A DNA stretch of 58,909 bases from Verrucomicrobiota bacterium (GCA_027623315.1 JAQBYD010000019.1:1-58909); one strand, 5' to 3'; positions 29,770-39,586 are shown, counted from the first letter of the stretch. Notes: generated from the sequence alone by a model not told the origin. Program-made: numbers and translations.

Positions 29770-31149
29770 TTATTCAACGATACGGCCGTTGCGCACCTCA
29801 AACGTTCGCTCGTCGAACGCCTGCGAGCGTACCGGGCCGGTTCGATAGGCGACCGCGCGCAACGTGTGCGACCCATTCTTCATCTTGGCGGTCTGGAAGG
29901 TCAGCACCGACCGTCGCTCGATTCCCGTGACGGCCCGGCCATCGACCAGGAACATGAAGCGCCGATAGCTCCCCTTGTGCGATGACTGGACAATGGCCTG
30001 CACCTCGTAGCCGCGCGCGTCGTCCGCGGCGACGACATTGCCGAGGATCACCTTCGCGCGCGGCGCCCACGGCTGCGCCAGCGGGTCGCCGATGATCAGC
30101 ATCTGCAGCGGGCAGCTGATCGACTGGTAGTAGCTCTCGATCGCCGTGCATCCGGAGGCGTAATGCACGTAGAGCCATGCATTCGGAAACTTCATCCAGA
30201 TCGCATAGGGCTCGACGACGGTTCCGGCAGATCCGGCCATGCCGGCGCGGAGCCACTCGGAGATCTTCGACTGCCCGGCGTGATCAAAGGCGCCGGCCCA
30301 GCTCGTGAGATGATCCGACAGGCATCCCGGCAGGTAGGCGTTGCGGTCCACATGCTGCAACCGTTCGGTACCCATCATGATCCCCAGGACATCGCCACGT
30401 CCTTCCGGAAAGTCGGGCGTGATCTCAGATCGAACGCCAAGTGCTGCAAGATCATCGCGAGCTTGCGCGAACTGCCACGCGCGTGCCGTCGAGCGAACAT
30501 CGTCGGAGGTCACGAAGAAGATGGTTCCCGAAGGTGCGGTGTGGTCCGAGCGGACCCCGTTCGCCAGGTACAGAGAGATCTCGTCGATCGTGTTCGCGCG
30601 AGGCCCGGTGGCTCCCAGGATCATACTGGGCAGCGGCATGTCCGGCCCGTGAAGCGCCGCGAGGCGATCGAAGGACTGCGATTGGAGAGCGGATTGCCCG
30701 GGCATATTGGGTCCTGCAAATAGAGATGAACGGCACGTCCCCCCGCGAATCTCCTCCGGCGCGGGGTCACGATTACGTGTGAAGGTCAGCCCCAGCAGCG
30801 AGCAATCGTGCTGCCCGGTCTCGATGCGAATGGGAAAGCCGTCCGAATATGCCCACGCCAGGGCATGCTCAAGGTGACGATCACGAATCGTGCGTGTGAC
30901 GGGCTTCCAAATGGATTCCGTGAACTGCTCACGCGTCATGGTGTCCGATGGCGTATCGTCGCCCGCAAGCGAGATGTAGATGATGTTCTGGCGTGGAACG
31001 CCGCGTAACTCGGCATAGTCCTGGGCGATCGTCCTGGAGGACTCGGACTCCTTATTGACGACAATCACCAATTCATGCGGGCCCAGCGCCCGCACCGCGC
31101 AGGGAGTCGCCAGGCACAGAATGATCAGGCAAAGCTTCACGGCGTTCAT
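29770..31149 (-). CDS. Exported TIGR03790-family protein
   Basis: A 459-residue secreted protein. The start at MNAVKLCLIILCLATPCAVRA gives a proper signal peptide. The N-terminus ELVIVVNKESESSRTIAQDY then RGVPRQNIIYI is the signature of TIGR03790. GIMMGTERLQ, GCLSDHLTSWAGAFD and SGTVVEPYA resemble the Cys-His region of caspase/gingipain-like folds found in this family. The C-terminal 110 residues look like a beta-sandwich (YRRFMFLVDGRAVTGI, SHTLRAVAYRTGPV). Function of the family is not established. It is divergent from the DtxR-type regulator. Confidence 0.75.
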   Translation of the reverse strand: MNAVKLCLIILCLATPCAVRALGPHELVIVVNKESESSRTIAQDYAELRGVPRQNIIYISLAGDDTPSDTMTREQFTESIWKPVTRTIRDRHLEHALAWAYSDGFPIRIETGQHDCSLLGLTFTRNRDPAPEEIRGGTCRSSLFAGPNMPGQSALQSQSFDRLAALHGPDMPLPSMILGATGPRANTIDEISLYLANGVRSDHTAPSGTIFFVTSDDVRSTARAWQFAQARDDLAALGVRSEITPDFPEGRGDVLGIMMGTERLQHVDRNAYLPGCLSDHLTSWAGAFDHAGQSKISEWLRAGMAGSAGTVVEPYAIWMKFPNAWLYVHYASGCTAIESYYQSISCPLQMLIIGDPLAQPWAPRAKVILGNVVAADDARGYEVQAIVQSSHKGSYRRFMFLVDGRAVTGIERRSVLTFQTAKMKNGSHTLRAVAYRTGPVRSQAFDERTFEVRNGRIVE

Positions 31150-31294
31150 TCTGCCCTGCTCTACGCCAATGAACAAAGGTGAATCCATCGTCCGCCGGCT
31201 CTTTTCACTTGCGCAGGCGGCGACCTGCGGGTATGTTTGACTGCTCTAACATTGTTTCAGAGACAGGATCGCAGTCGGCGCAGAGTTAACACGC

Positions 31295-31801
31295 ATGCAC
31301 CCCCCCATCGGAAAACTGACCGAACACCAGGAAATGTACGTCAAGGCGATCTACGTCCTGGGCGAGAAGCACAAGGTTGCTCGCGTGAAGGACATTGCCA
31401 AGTACCTCGGGGTCACCAAATCATCCGTGAGCTCGGCGCTGAAACACCTCGCCGAGAAAGCATTGATCCTGTACGACCCCTATAGCTACGCGACGCTCAC
31501 AAAGAAGGGCAAGAGCCTCGCCGAAGAACTGGTCAACAAGTACGGAGTGCTGTCGGACTTCATGACCGACATCCTGGCCGTCCCGGAGGACCTTGCCGAC
31601 GAGAACGCGTGCCGCATGGAGCACGTGGTCGATGACTTCGTCATGGAACGCCTCATTCAGTTTCTCAAATTCTTCAAGAGCTGCGACGTGACGTTCAACG
31701 TCGCAAAAACGGGACCGTCGATAAGCGCGGGGGCAATCCGCAAGACCGCCGCGACGAAGACCTCACAGCCCCGAGCCACCGCCGCGCGCAAGGCGTCATA
31801 G
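31295..31801 (+). CDS. DtxR/MntR-family metal-dependent regulator
   Basis: A 168-residue regulator. The winged helix-turn-helix is in residues 8-68 (LTEHQEMYVKAIYVLGEK, VKDIAKYLGVTKSSVSSALK, ATLTKKGKSLAEELV). The dimerisation helices follow (LADENACRMEHVVDDFVMERL), with Cys, Glu and His positioned like DtxR-family metal ligands. It lacks the SH3-like third domain and ends in a basic Thr/Ala/Lys-rich tail instead. It probably senses Mn(II) or Fe(II). No operator could be defined in the 145-bp divergent region. No metal-transport gene is in the window. Confidence 0.82.
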   Translation: MHPPIGKLTEHQEMYVKAIYVLGEKHKVARVKDIAKYLGVTKSSVSSALKHLAEKALILYDPYSYATLTKKGKSLAEELVNKYGVLSDFMTDILAVPEDLADENACRMEHVVDDFVMERLIQFLKFFKSCDVTFNVAKTGPSISAGAIRKTAATKTSQPRATAARKAS

Positions 31802-31874
31802 CCGCCCTCCTTCTCCCGTATGCCCACCACAGCGAACCAGACTGCGGCACAGCCCTGACGGCGCCCCCGCCACC

Positions 31875-32444
31875 ATGACTTCCCTTCGAGAGCTCATTCG
31901 GTCCCGCCGATCAACGTTTGACTTTAATCCAGGGCCGGTCCCGCTGGACGATGTGCGCGAGCTCTTCGAGGCCGGCATCTGGGCACCGAATCACAAACTC
32001 ACTCAGCCCTGGCGCTTCATCCATCTCGGCGAGCAGACACGCAGCGTCCTGCGCCTCCGCTACGCGGAGCTCCAGAAGCAGAAGGGCCCGGACATGAGCG
32101 AGGCGGCCCAGCAGGAGCGCTATGCGAAGGGAATGCAAAAATTCGATTCCAAGCCAACCATCGTCGCGGTGTCGTGCTCCCAGGAGGGCTCAGAAATTCA
32201 GAAACGTGAGGATTATGCGGCGACGTGCTGCGCGATGCAGAACGTTGCGCTTGCAGCCTGGGACGCCGGTGTCGGCATGCAGTGGAGCACCGGCCCCATG
32301 ACGCGCGAAGCCGCCACCTACGAACTTCTCGACATCGACACGAATCGCGAGTACATCATCGGCTTCTTCTACATGGGGTATCCATGCAAGACATCGCGCA
32401 CACGACGCAAGTCGATCGACGAGGTATTTCGCACGACGGAATGA
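31875..32444 (+). CDS. Nitroreductase-family flavoprotein
   Basis: A 189-residue FMN-dependent oxidoreductase of the nitroreductase superfamily. [22 protein letters not shown] carries the RRS motif that binds FMN, followed by [37 protein letters not shown] is the dimer helix, and [10 protein letters not shown] the C-terminal FMN contact. It would reduce nitro groups, quinones or a related acceptor with NAD(P)H. It sits directly upstream of folE. The natural substrate is not visible from context. Confidence 0.85.
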   Translation: MTSLRELIRSRRSTFDFNPGPVPLDDVRELFEAGIWAPNHKLTQPWRFIHLGEQTRSVLRLRYAELQKQKGPDMSEAAQQERYAKGMQKFDSKPTIVAVSCSQEGSEIQKREDYAATCCAMQNVALAAWDAGVGMQWSTGPMTREAATYELLDIDTNREYIIGFFYMGYPCKTSRTRRKSIDEVFRTTE

Positions 32445-32478
32445 AGCGAAGGCTGCTCAAGGCACAAGGGGGACAAGC

Positions 32479-33018
32479 ATGCAAGACATCTACAAGGCGC
32501 TGATCGAAGCCGTTGGTGAGGACCCAACGCGCGAAGGCCTGCAGGACACGCCCGAACGTGCCGCAAAAGCGATGGAGTTCCTCACCCACGGATACCACCT
32601 GAAGGTCAAGGACGTTATCAACAACGCGCTTTTCGAGTCGCACAGTGACGACATGATCGTCGTGAAAGACATCGAACTCTACTCCCTGTGTGAACATCAC
32701 CTGCTTCCTTTCATTGGCAAGTGTCACGTCGCCTATATTCCCAAGAAGAGCGTTCTCGGACTATCCAAGGTTGCGCGCATCGTCGACGTGTTCGCAAGAC
32801 GCCTTCAGATCCAGGAGCGATTGACCCGCCAGATCGCGGACGCCATCATCGAGCATACCGACGCGCGTGGCGTCGGGGTCGTCGTCGAAGCCCAGCATCT
32901 CTGCATGATGATGCGCGGCGTGGAGAAGCAGAACTCCGTGATGAAAACATCCTCGATGCTGGGCATCTTCCGCGATCACAACGAAACCCGAGCAGAATTT
33001 CTTAACCTCATCGGCTAA
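32479..33018 (+). CDS. folE: GTP cyclohydrolase I
   Basis: A 179-residue type IA enzyme converting GTP to dihydroneopterin triphosphate. Zinc-binding [20 protein letters not shown] and [20 protein letters not shown] are intact, as is [20 protein letters not shown]. It starts at an ATG 34 nt after the nitroreductase gene. folB and folK follow, so the gene cluster covers three early folate steps. The pteroate synthase folP is not in this window. Confidence 0.96.
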   Translation: MQDIYKALIEAVGEDPTREGLQDTPERAAKAMEFLTHGYHLKVKDVINNALFESHSDDMIVVKDIELYSLCEHHLLPFIGKCHVAYIPKKSVLGLSKVARIVDVFARRLQIQERLTRQIADAIIEHTDARGVGVVVEAQHLCMMMRGVEKQNSVMKTSSMLGIFRDHNETRAEFLNLIG

Positions 33019-33040
33019 CGCGACCTGCGGGCGGTAATTC

Positions 33041-33397
33041 GTGGCAAAAATTCGGATTCATAATCTGCGTCTCAAGGCGGTGATCGGCGTCAATGAATGG
33101 GAGCGTAAGATCGAGCAGAACGTCGTGATCAACGTCACGATCGAGTATGATTCGTCAAAAGCCCGGGATACGGACGGATTTTCGCATGCTTTCGACTATA
33201 AACGCCTGACCAAGAAGATCATCGACCGCGTCGAGCGCTCATCATTCAAGTTGATCGAGCGACTCGCGGACGAGATCCTCGACGCCGTCTCGGATAGCGG
33301 CCCGGCCGATCGCGTCACCGTTCGCGTTGAGAAGCCAGGCGCCCTGCGCCATGCCGACTCCGTCTCGGTGGAAATCGAGCGGGAACTCGGGGACTAG
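33041..33397 (+). CDS. folB: Dihydroneopterin aldolase
   Basis: A 118-residue FolB with a GTG start at 33041, 22 nt after folE. IRIHNLRLKAVIGVNEWERK contains the conserved GVxxWER substrate loop. FKLIERLADEILDAV and VTVRVEKPGALRHADSVSVE are also conserved, including the Lys in EKPGAL. It splits dihydroneopterin to hydroxymethyl-dihydropterin, the FolK substrate. The stop is immediately followed by dispersed repeat C, which separates it from folK. Confidence 0.93.
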   Translation: MAKIRIHNLRLKAVIGVNEWERKIEQNVVINVTIEYDSSKARDTDGFSHAFDYKRLTKKIIDRVERSSFKLIERLADEILDAVSDSGPADRVTVRVEKPGALRHADSVSVEIERELGD

Positions 33398-33401
33398 CGG
33401 C

Positions 33402-33463
33402 TCGATCAAGCCTGACGGAGCTATCCGTGTTCGTAGTAGGAAAAGTGTGAGATATCCGGGTTA
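33402..33463. repeat. Dispersed 62-bp repeat, copy C (inverted relative to B)
   Basis: Reverse complement of copy B with two differences; it shares 33 bases with palindrome A. It is inserted between folB (stop 4 nt before) and folK (start 17 nt after). Confidence 0.88.
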
Positions 33464-33479
33464 AGGGCTCGATAGTCTA

Positions 33480-33896
33480 ATGAATCGACTGATTATCGGT
33501 GTCGGATCGAACATCGATCCAGAATCCCACATCTCCGCTGCGCGCGAGGCGCTGTCGTGCGATCACACCCTCGTCGCGGAGTCCGATCTCGTCCAGACCG
33601 AGCCGATCGGCATCACCGATCAGGCGAAATTCACGAACAGCGCCTTCCTCGTAGAAACCGCACTTGAGCGCCCGCAGATGGAATCCTACCTCAAAGAACT
33701 CGAGGACCGGCTCGGCCGTGACCGCTCAGGGCCTCGATTCGGTCCGCGCACGATCGATCTCGATATCATCGCGTGGAACGGTCGCGTCGTCGATGACGAC
33801 TATTACACACGAGATTTTTTGCGAGACGCCGCACTCAGCCTCAGCCCGGACCTCGAAGAAATAAATCCCTTGCCGACGCCGCCGCTTTCTGATTAA
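33480..33896 (+). CDS. folK: Hydroxymethyl-dihydropterin pyrophosphokinase
   Basis: A 138-residue FolK. MNRLIIGVGSNIDPESHI gives the first strand and loop. VQTEPIGITDQAKFTNSA and ELEDRLGRDRSGPRFGPRTI with DLDIIAWNG are the diagnostic block (R..R...GPR..DLDI). It is slightly shorter than the usual 155-165 residues at the C-terminus, where the last strand may be reduced. It completes the folE-folB-folK cluster, although a repeat separates it from folB. Confidence 0.9.
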   Translation: MNRLIIGVGSNIDPESHISAAREALSCDHTLVAESDLVQTEPIGITDQAKFTNSAFLVETALERPQMESYLKELEDRLGRDRSGPRFGPRTIDLDIIAWNGRVVDDDYYTRDFLRDAALSLSPDLEEINPLPTPPLSD

Positions 33897-34065
33897 TTCC
33901 GCACCTTATTCGGTGTGGCGGAAGCCGACGCAGCCGCATGATCCCCGGCAAGGGTGCCATGGAACAGGCGAAAAACAGGGAACGCAGGCGTCGCGGGGAG
34001 CGGGTCCTCTAAGAAGTGATGACTCCGCTGACCCAACTTCCGCTTCCTCGATTCGAGCAGACTCC

Positions 34066-34593
34066 ATGAGCGATAACGCGCCAGACAAGCAGATCAGCGA
34101 CGCCACACAAGTTAGCCGACGCGGGTTCATCTCGTGGATGAGCATCGGGTGGCTGACCTTCGCGGCCACGATGGGCGGCTTCGCCACGATGGTCGGCCGC
34201 TTCCTGTTTCCCAACGTACTCTTTGAGCCCTCGCAGTCCTTCAAGGCCGGCGTGCCCGAAGAGTACCAGCCCAACAGTGTCTCCACGGCCTTCAAGGCGA
34301 AGCAGCGGGTATGGATCGTGCGCACTGACGATCGAATCTTCGCCCTGCTGGCCAAGTGCACGCACCTCGGCTGCACGCCCAACTGGCTCGCCAACGAGAA
34401 CAAGTTCAAATGCCCCTGCCACGGCAGCGGATTTCGAATCACCGGTATCAATTACGAGGGACCGGCGCCGCGTCCCCTCGAACGCGTCCAGATTTCCCTC
34501 GCGGATGACGGACGCATCCAACTTGATAAGGCAGTCACTTTCCGGCATGAGAAAGGCGACTGGGAGCACCCCGACTCCTACCTAATGGTGTAG
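34066..34593 (+). CDS. Rieske iron-sulfur protein of a cytochrome bc/b6f-type complex
   Basis: A 175-residue Rieske protein with an N-terminal anchor ([22 protein letters not shown]) that has a twin-Arg-like start. The 2Fe-2S cluster ligands are C98-T-H100 and C116-P-C-H119 (CTHLGC and CPCHGSGF), and C103 with C118 would make the usual disulfide. It accepts an electron from quinol at the Qo site of cytochrome b. ATG 34066 is chosen because upstream sequence in frame has no resemblance. The gene is the first of the respiratory island and is 2 nt from cytochrome b. The 170 bp before it hold a weak hairpin (33899-33918). Confidence 0.95.
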   Translation: MSDNAPDKQISDATQVSRRGFISWMSIGWLTFAATMGGFATMVGRFLFPNVLFEPSQSFKAGVPEEYQPNSVSTAFKAKQRVWIVRTDDRIFALLAKCTHLGCTPNWLANENKFKCPCHGSGFRITGINYEGPAPRPLERVQISLADDGRIQLDKAVTFRHEKGDWEHPDSYLMV

Positions 34594-34595
34594 CG

Positions 34596-35378
34596 ATGGC
34601 CAAAGACAAAAAAAACTACAACCCCTTCAAGTCCCTGATCTGGAAATCCATCTTCCGCACAGCGGTGCCTACCGAGAAGCGCGGGCGCATGATGCAGGTG
34701 CTCAACAATGTCTTTCTGCATCTTCACCCCGTGGCCGTTCCCAAGCACTCCGTCAAGGTCAAATACACCTGGTGCATGGGGGGACTGACGTTTTTCGTAT
34801 TCCTCGTGCTGACCGTAACGGGCGTGCTCTTGATGTTCTACTACCGGCCGACCGTCGAAAACGCCTACACCGACATCATCGATCTTGGTGAGACCACCCC
34901 CCTCGGCATCATGCGCGAAATTCACCGCTGGGGCGCGCATCTTATGGTCATCACCGTCTGGCTGCACATGTTCCGCGTGTTTATGACGGGCGCCTACAAG
35001 CCTCCGCGCGAGTTCAACTGGGCCATCGGCGTGATTCTGCTCGTGTTAACCATGCTATTGAGTTTCACGGGCTACCTGTTGCCCTGGGACCAGCTGGCGA
35101 TTTGGGCTATCACGGTCGGATCGAACATGGCCGCGGCCACGCCGTTACTGGGTCGCGAGGGCCCGGGCGCCGCCCTCGTGAGCATTGGAGACATCAACCT
35201 CGTGACGCCGCAGAGCGATGCTAAATTTGGCTTGCTGGGTGAGTCGGAAGTGCGCGGCATGGCACTGCTGCGCTTCTACGTCTTTCACTGTGTTGCGTTC
35301 CCACTGGTTGCCGTGGTCTTCATGGCGGTGCACTTCTGGCGAGTCCGAAAGGACGGCGGCGTCTCGGGTCCGATGTAA
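34596..35378 (+). CDS. Cytochrome b6-type subunit (N-terminal half of cytochrome b)
   Basis: A 260-residue, four-helix cytochrome b. Heme b ligands are H110 and H124 (HRWGAH ... LHMFR, 14 apart) and H231 and H246 (FHC ... [11 protein letters not shown], 15 apart). A 15-residue second spacing and the [10 protein letters not shown] end are of the b6 rather than bc1 kind. C60 in [14 protein letters not shown] matches the Cys that carries the extra c-type heme (ci/cn) in cytochrome b6. [19 protein letters not shown] forms part of the quinol site. Split from its C-terminal half, encoded next. Confidence 0.93.
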   Translation: MAKDKKNYNPFKSLIWKSIFRTAVPTEKRGRMMQVLNNVFLHLHPVAVPKHSVKVKYTWCMGGLTFFVFLVLTVTGVLLMFYYRPTVENAYTDIIDLGETTPLGIMREIHRWGAHLMVITVWLHMFRVFMTGAYKPPREFNWAIGVILLVLTMLLSFTGYLLPWDQLAIWAITVGSNMAAATPLLGREGPGAALVSIGDINLVTPQSDAKFGLLGESEVRGMALLRFYVFHCVAFPLVAVVFMAVHFWRVRKDGGVSGPM

Positions 35379-35405
35379 GGGGGCCTGGAGTCACGCCTGT
35401 ACACC

Positions 35406-36521
35406 ATGCGCGAATCGATCCAACATTTCATCAACACGCTGTCGCAGCCGACGATCAGTTTCCTGATCCTGTTCTTCCTGTTTTTCTTCATCTTTCCGCC
35501 TAACGCGTGGTTTCACCGAATCAACCGTAAGCTGGGGCTCGAAGCGTTGTGGACCGTCAAGGGCGGCATCGCGATCTTTGCGTCGATGACGGCACTGCTT
35601 ATCTTCGGCGGCTTTGACGCTAATTTTCGCAGCATCATCCTGAAGCCGGACAATGTGCCGATCATTCTGCTGCTGTTCGGCTCGATCTTCTTCCTGTGGC
35701 TCTCCATGCATCAAGCCATGCAGAACGACCGCCGACTTCGCGGCGACGAACCTCCCGAGGAATGGGTCAAGGAGTCCGATCGCAAAGTCCTGGTCTGGCC
35801 GGACCTGGTCTACATTGAACTGATCGCGATGGTGCTCTGCATGGTGCTCCTGCTGGTCTGGTCGATCGTGCTGAAGGCACCCCTCGAGGAGCCCGCCGAT
35901 CCATCCGCCACGCCGAACCCTTCCAAGGCGCCATGGTACTTTCTGGCCCTGCAGGAGATGCTGGTCTACTTCGATCCCTGGCTCGCCGGCGTCGTCTTTC
36001 CGACCCTTATTATCGTGGGCCTGATGGCTATCCCCTACATGGATACGGACCGCTCCACATCGGGATTTTACTCCTACGAAAAGCGCCGTACGTTCATCTC
36101 GCTCTTTCTCTTCGGCTGGCTCGTGCTGTGGGTCTACATGATCATCGTCGGCACGTTTCTACGGGGACCGGGCTGGAATTTCTTTGGGCCTTTCGAGCGT
36201 TGGGACCTCCACAAGGTCGTGGCCTTGAACAATGTCAATGTGTCCGAAATTGTCTACGTCAAGATGCTGGGGCAGACGCTACCCGACGGCATCCTGATAC
36301 GCGAAGGTCCCGGAATATTACTGATCCTGGTCTACTTCCTCGTCATTCCTCCGCTGCTCGCCAAGACCAGCCTGAAGGGTTTCTTCAATCGCATGGGCTC
36401 CGTGAAATACTCTTTTTTTATCTTCTTCTGCCTGACGGCACTGAGCTTGCCGCTCAAGATGCTGAGCCGCTGGTTCCTGAATCTGAAGTACTTCATCGCC
36501 ACGCCGTGGTTTAATATCTAG
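35406..36521 (+). CDS. Cytochrome b C-terminal half / subunit IV-like protein
   Basis: A 371-residue membrane protein, longer than plant subunit IV (about 160 residues). It contains NPSKAPWYFLALQEMLVYFDPW, aligning with the Qo-site PEWY region. Additional helices lie at both ends (SFLILFFLFFFIFPPNAW at the N-terminus; LLILVYFLVIPPLLA, FFIFFCLTALSLPL at the C-terminus). PEWY here reads APWY. It probably completes the quinol-oxidising cytochrome b. Gene spacing is 27 nt on the b side and 8 nt to the octaheme gene. Confidence 0.85.
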   Translation: MRESIQHFINTLSQPTISFLILFFLFFFIFPPNAWFHRINRKLGLEALWTVKGGIAIFASMTALLIFGGFDANFRSIILKPDNVPIILLLFGSIFFLWLSMHQAMQNDRRLRGDEPPEEWVKESDRKVLVWPDLVYIELIAMVLCMVLLLVWSIVLKAPLEEPADPSATPNPSKAPWYFLALQEMLVYFDPWLAGVVFPTLIIVGLMAIPYMDTDRSTSGFYSYEKRRTFISLFLFGWLVLWVYMIIVGTFLRGPGWNFFGPFERWDLHKVVALNNVNVSEIVYVKMLGQTLPDGILIREGPGILLILVYFLVIPPLLAKTSLKGFFNRMGSVKYSFFIFFCLTALSLPLKMLSRWFLNLKYFIATPWFNI

Positions 36522-36529
36522 AGAGACCG

Positions 36530-39500
36530 ATGCCCTCCCCTCCCCCAGGCGAACAGAGACACTACAACCCGATCACGCTCGATAAGTGGTTCACGATTTC
36601 GTGCGTCTTGTTTCTTATCAGCCTGGTCTGGATGTTTCTCCAGGATTACAATCGAGAGTGGCGTCCGCTCCAGAAGGAGTTTCGCGTGATGGATGCGGAG
36701 AAGACGCGGGCCCAGATGGAAACGGAGCGCGCGCGCATTGAATCCTCCGACGATTACCAGGAAGCCAGGGCGCTCCTGGAGAAAGCCTCGCGCGACGTCG
36801 CCGCCAGGTCGGAGCAACTGAGCGCCGCCAGGTCGGAACGCCACAGTCTGGAGAAAGAGTACGCGCGTGCGCAGCAGATGTTCAATTTCAAGAAGGCTGA
36901 TCTCGACGCCGCGAAATACAAATTCGAGGAGGCAGACTCACACGGTCACGGTGATCCGGTCGCCACGCGCCAGGCCATGGAAGCCCTGACCGTAGAGACC
37001 GATGCACTCGGCATCGAGTCCGAGAAGGCGCAACTTGCGCTTGCAGCCAAGGACGAATCGATCAACGCCGTCACCGCCGAGACCCGCAGCGCCGAGCGCT
37101 CTCTCTCAAAATCAACCCGTCAGCTCGACCTCCTGGATCGAAAATTGAAAGCGCTCGATCCGGCGGAGATGTCGACGATCAACCAGATCGCCAATATCGT
37201 GCGCGACATGCCGATCATGGACATGGCTAACCCGTACTATGGGGTGCGGGACAAACAGCTCATCATTGAGGGTATCACCGACGACGTGATCTTCAGTCGC
37301 GTCGACAAGGTCGACCGCTGCATGGCTTGTCATCTCGGAATCGCCAAGACGGATTTCGCCGATGAAGCGCAGCCGTTCACCGCACATCCTAACCTGGATC
37401 TATTCTTGTCCGACGCGTCCCCCCACCCCCTCAAGGAATTCGGGTGCACGAGCTGTCACAATGGCCGCGGCAGAGGCGTCTCGTTCAACTCCACCGCTCA
37501 CTCGCCCGGATCCGTGGAGCAGAGGAAGGAATGGGAGGATGAGCACGACTGGCATAAGCTCCATCACTGGGAGCATCCGATGTATCCTCTCAAGTACGCC
37601 GAGGCTGGCTGTCTCCAGTGCCACGACGGGCAGAAGACGATCCCGGGCGCCGACACGCTTAACCTCGGACTCGCCCTGGTCGAGCGCGCCGGCTGCTACG
37701 GCTGCCACACGATCGAACCGTTCGCGGGTCGTCCCAAAGCGGGTCCGAGTCTGCGCCGGATCGGATCCAAGACCACACAGGACTGGGCATATCACTGGAT
37801 CAACAACCCCAAGGCGTTTCGCGAGCACACGTGGATGCCGTCATTCTTCAACCAGTCCAACAATGCGCAGGTCAAGGACCGCTCCGACCAGGAGATCAAG
37901 GCCATGGTGGCCTACCTCTTTAACAAGAGCGAAGACTACGCGCTGCAAGAGCCTCCCGAGGGCGACGCCACCCACGGCGAAGAATTGGTCCGGTCGCTGG
38001 GCTGCCTGGGCTGCCATAACATCGATCCCGAACGCGTGCGCCCCGAGATCGTCACGCTCGCCACCTTGCGATCCGAGCACGGCCCCGCACTGACCGGTCT
38101 TGGTGACAAGACGACGGCCGAATGGGTCTACAACTGGGTTCGCAACCCCACCGGTTACCATACCGGCACGCGCATGCCCGATCTGCGCGTTACCGACCAG
38201 GAGGCCGCAGATATCGCCGCCTACCTGTGCGGCGGCGACCTCGGGCAGCACGCAGCGTTCGGATCCACGCCGGTGCCTGAAACCGACGCGACGAAGCTCA
38301 AGGAGATCACGCTCGACTACATGTCCTCGGTGATGACCCTCGCGCAGGCGCGGAAGTCGATCAACGCCATGACGGAAGAAGAGATGGTCGTCGGCGTCGG
38401 AGAGCGCCTGATCCGGCACTACGGCTGTTTCGGATGCCACGACATTCCCGGCTTCGAAAACGAACCTCCGATCGGCACCGACCTGACCGAGGAGGGATCC
38501 AAGCCCGTTGTCAAACTCGACTTCGGCAACCTTCACGGAGAGGTCGATCACGTAAACCACGCCTGGTTCAACGCCAAGCTGCAGAACCCGCGCGTCTTCG
38601 ACAAGGGCAAGGAGAAGATCAAGGGCCCACGCGCGTATCTCAAGATGCCTAATTTCCACCTGACGCAGCAGGAGACCGACGCCCTGGTTACGGTCATGCT
38701 TGGACTGCGCAAGAACGATCCCGGCCTCAAGCGGCATAAGCCGCGAACGCCGGAGAATCTCTTCGTCGAGAGCGGCGAGAACCTGGTGCGGGCATTGAAC
38801 TGCCAGGGCTGTCACGAGCTCGAGAACGGTGGTGGTGACATCCGCGCTTCGATCGCCGACTGGTATCGAGACTACAAAGTTGACGCCTCGGAGGATGACG
38901 GCGCGGACGACGAGTGGGGCGACGAGGAAGACGACTGGGGTGATGATGGCGACGGTGACGGCGAGCAGGACGCTGAATTTCTCTCCCAGGTTGCCAGCTT
39001 CAGCCCGCCGCTACTGCTCGGGGAGGGCCGCAAGGTTCAGCCCGACTGGCTATTCCATTTCCTTGAGGATCCGAGCTCGATTCGTCCATGGCTTAAGGTG
39101 CGCATGCCGACCTTCAACCTGACGGATGACGAGCGCAACACCTTCATTAAGTACTTCAACTACCTTGACGGCGAGAGCTTCCCATTCGCGGGCAGCGTGC
39201 ATCCCGCGATCGAAGGCGAGCAATACGAGGCGGGAAAACGGCTCTTCTCAGGCGATGTCTTCCAGTGCCAGCGTTGTCACATCAGCGGCGACGAGATGCC
39301 CGCGGGCACACCGGACATGTGGGCGCCAAACCTGCAAGCCGTGGCGAGCCGCCTCAAGCCGCAGTGGGTCCTCGACTGGCTACTCGATCCGCAGGCGATC
39401 ATTCCGGGCACCAAGATGCCGGGGTACTTCCCCGACGGCGGCACCTCTCAGCCCGATCTGGACGCCGATGCGCATCGCCAGATGGTCGCCTTGCGGGACT

Positions 39501-39532
39501 ACCTTCTGACGCTGGGCTCGGACAGCGAGTAA
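36530..39532 (+). CDS. Octaheme c-type cytochrome with N-terminal anchor and coiled coil
   Basis: A 1000-residue protein. One membrane helix (residues about 20-40, FTISCVLFLISLVWMF) is followed by a long coiled coil (about 45-225, rich in Glu/Lys/Ala). Eight CXXCH sites start at residues 264, 306, 361, 389, 492, 633, 758 and 913, so eight c hemes are expected on the periplasmic side. Residues about 785-825 are an Asp/Glu-rich insertion. The cytochrome c folds are of the mono-heme kind repeated several times. Placed right after cytochrome b, it likely stands in for cytochrome c1 or f (inference). No signal cleavage site: the anchor is uncleaved. Confidence 0.9.
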   Translation: MPSPPPGEQRHYNPITLDKWFTISCVLFLISLVWMFLQDYNREWRPLQKEFRVMDAEKTRAQMETERARIESSDDYQEARALLEKASRDVAARSEQLSAARSERHSLEKEYARAQQMFNFKKADLDAAKYKFEEADSHGHGDPVATRQAMEALTVETDALGIESEKAQLALAAKDESINAVTAETRSAERSLSKSTRQLDLLDRKLKALDPAEMSTINQIANIVRDMPIMDMANPYYGVRDKQLIIEGITDDVIFSRVDKVDRCMACHLGIAKTDFADEAQPFTAHPNLDLFLSDASPHPLKEFGCTSCHNGRGRGVSFNSTAHSPGSVEQRKEWEDEHDWHKLHHWEHPMYPLKYAEAGCLQCHDGQKTIPGADTLNLGLALVERAGCYGCHTIEPFAGRPKAGPSLRRIGSKTTQDWAYHWINNPKAFREHTWMPSFFNQSNNAQVKDRSDQEIKAMVAYLFNKSEDYALQEPPEGDATHGEELVRSLGCLGCHNIDPERVRPEIVTLATLRSEHGPALTGLGDKTTAEWVYNWVRNPTGYHTGTRMPDLRVTDQEAADIAAYLCGGDLGQHAAFGSTPVPETDATKLKEITLDYMSSVMTLAQARKSINAMTEEEMVVGVGERLIRHYGCFGCHDIPGFENEPPIGTDLTEEGSKPVVKLDFGNLHGEVDHVNHAWFNAKLQNPRVFDKGKEKIKGPRAYLKMPNFHLTQQETDALVTVMLGLRKNDPGLKRHKPRTPENLFVESGENLVRALNCQGCHELENGGGDIRASIADWYRDYKVDASEDDGADDEWGDEEDDWGDDGDGDGEQDAEFLSQVASFSPPLLLGEGRKVQPDWLFHFLEDPSSIRPWLKVRMPTFNLTDDERNTFIKYFNYLDGESFPFAGSVHPAIEGEQYEAGKRLFSGDVFQCQRCHISGDEMPAGTPDMWAPNLQAVASRLKPQWVLDWLLDPQAIIPGTKMPGYFPDGGTSQPDLDADAHRQMVALRDYLLTLGSDSE

Positions 39533-39586
39533 GTGTCGCCGCCTCGTCGCGGACCCGTCACCGCGTCACATAAAGGTCGTGCCTGA

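Noticed and set aside
33899..33918. Hairpin after folK as an intrinsic terminator
   Set aside because: The stem is only about seven pairs with a G-U and there is no T-run.
37841..38815. 324-codon minus-strand frame opposite the octaheme gene
   Set aside because: Eight CXXCH motifs fix the coding frame on the plus strand.
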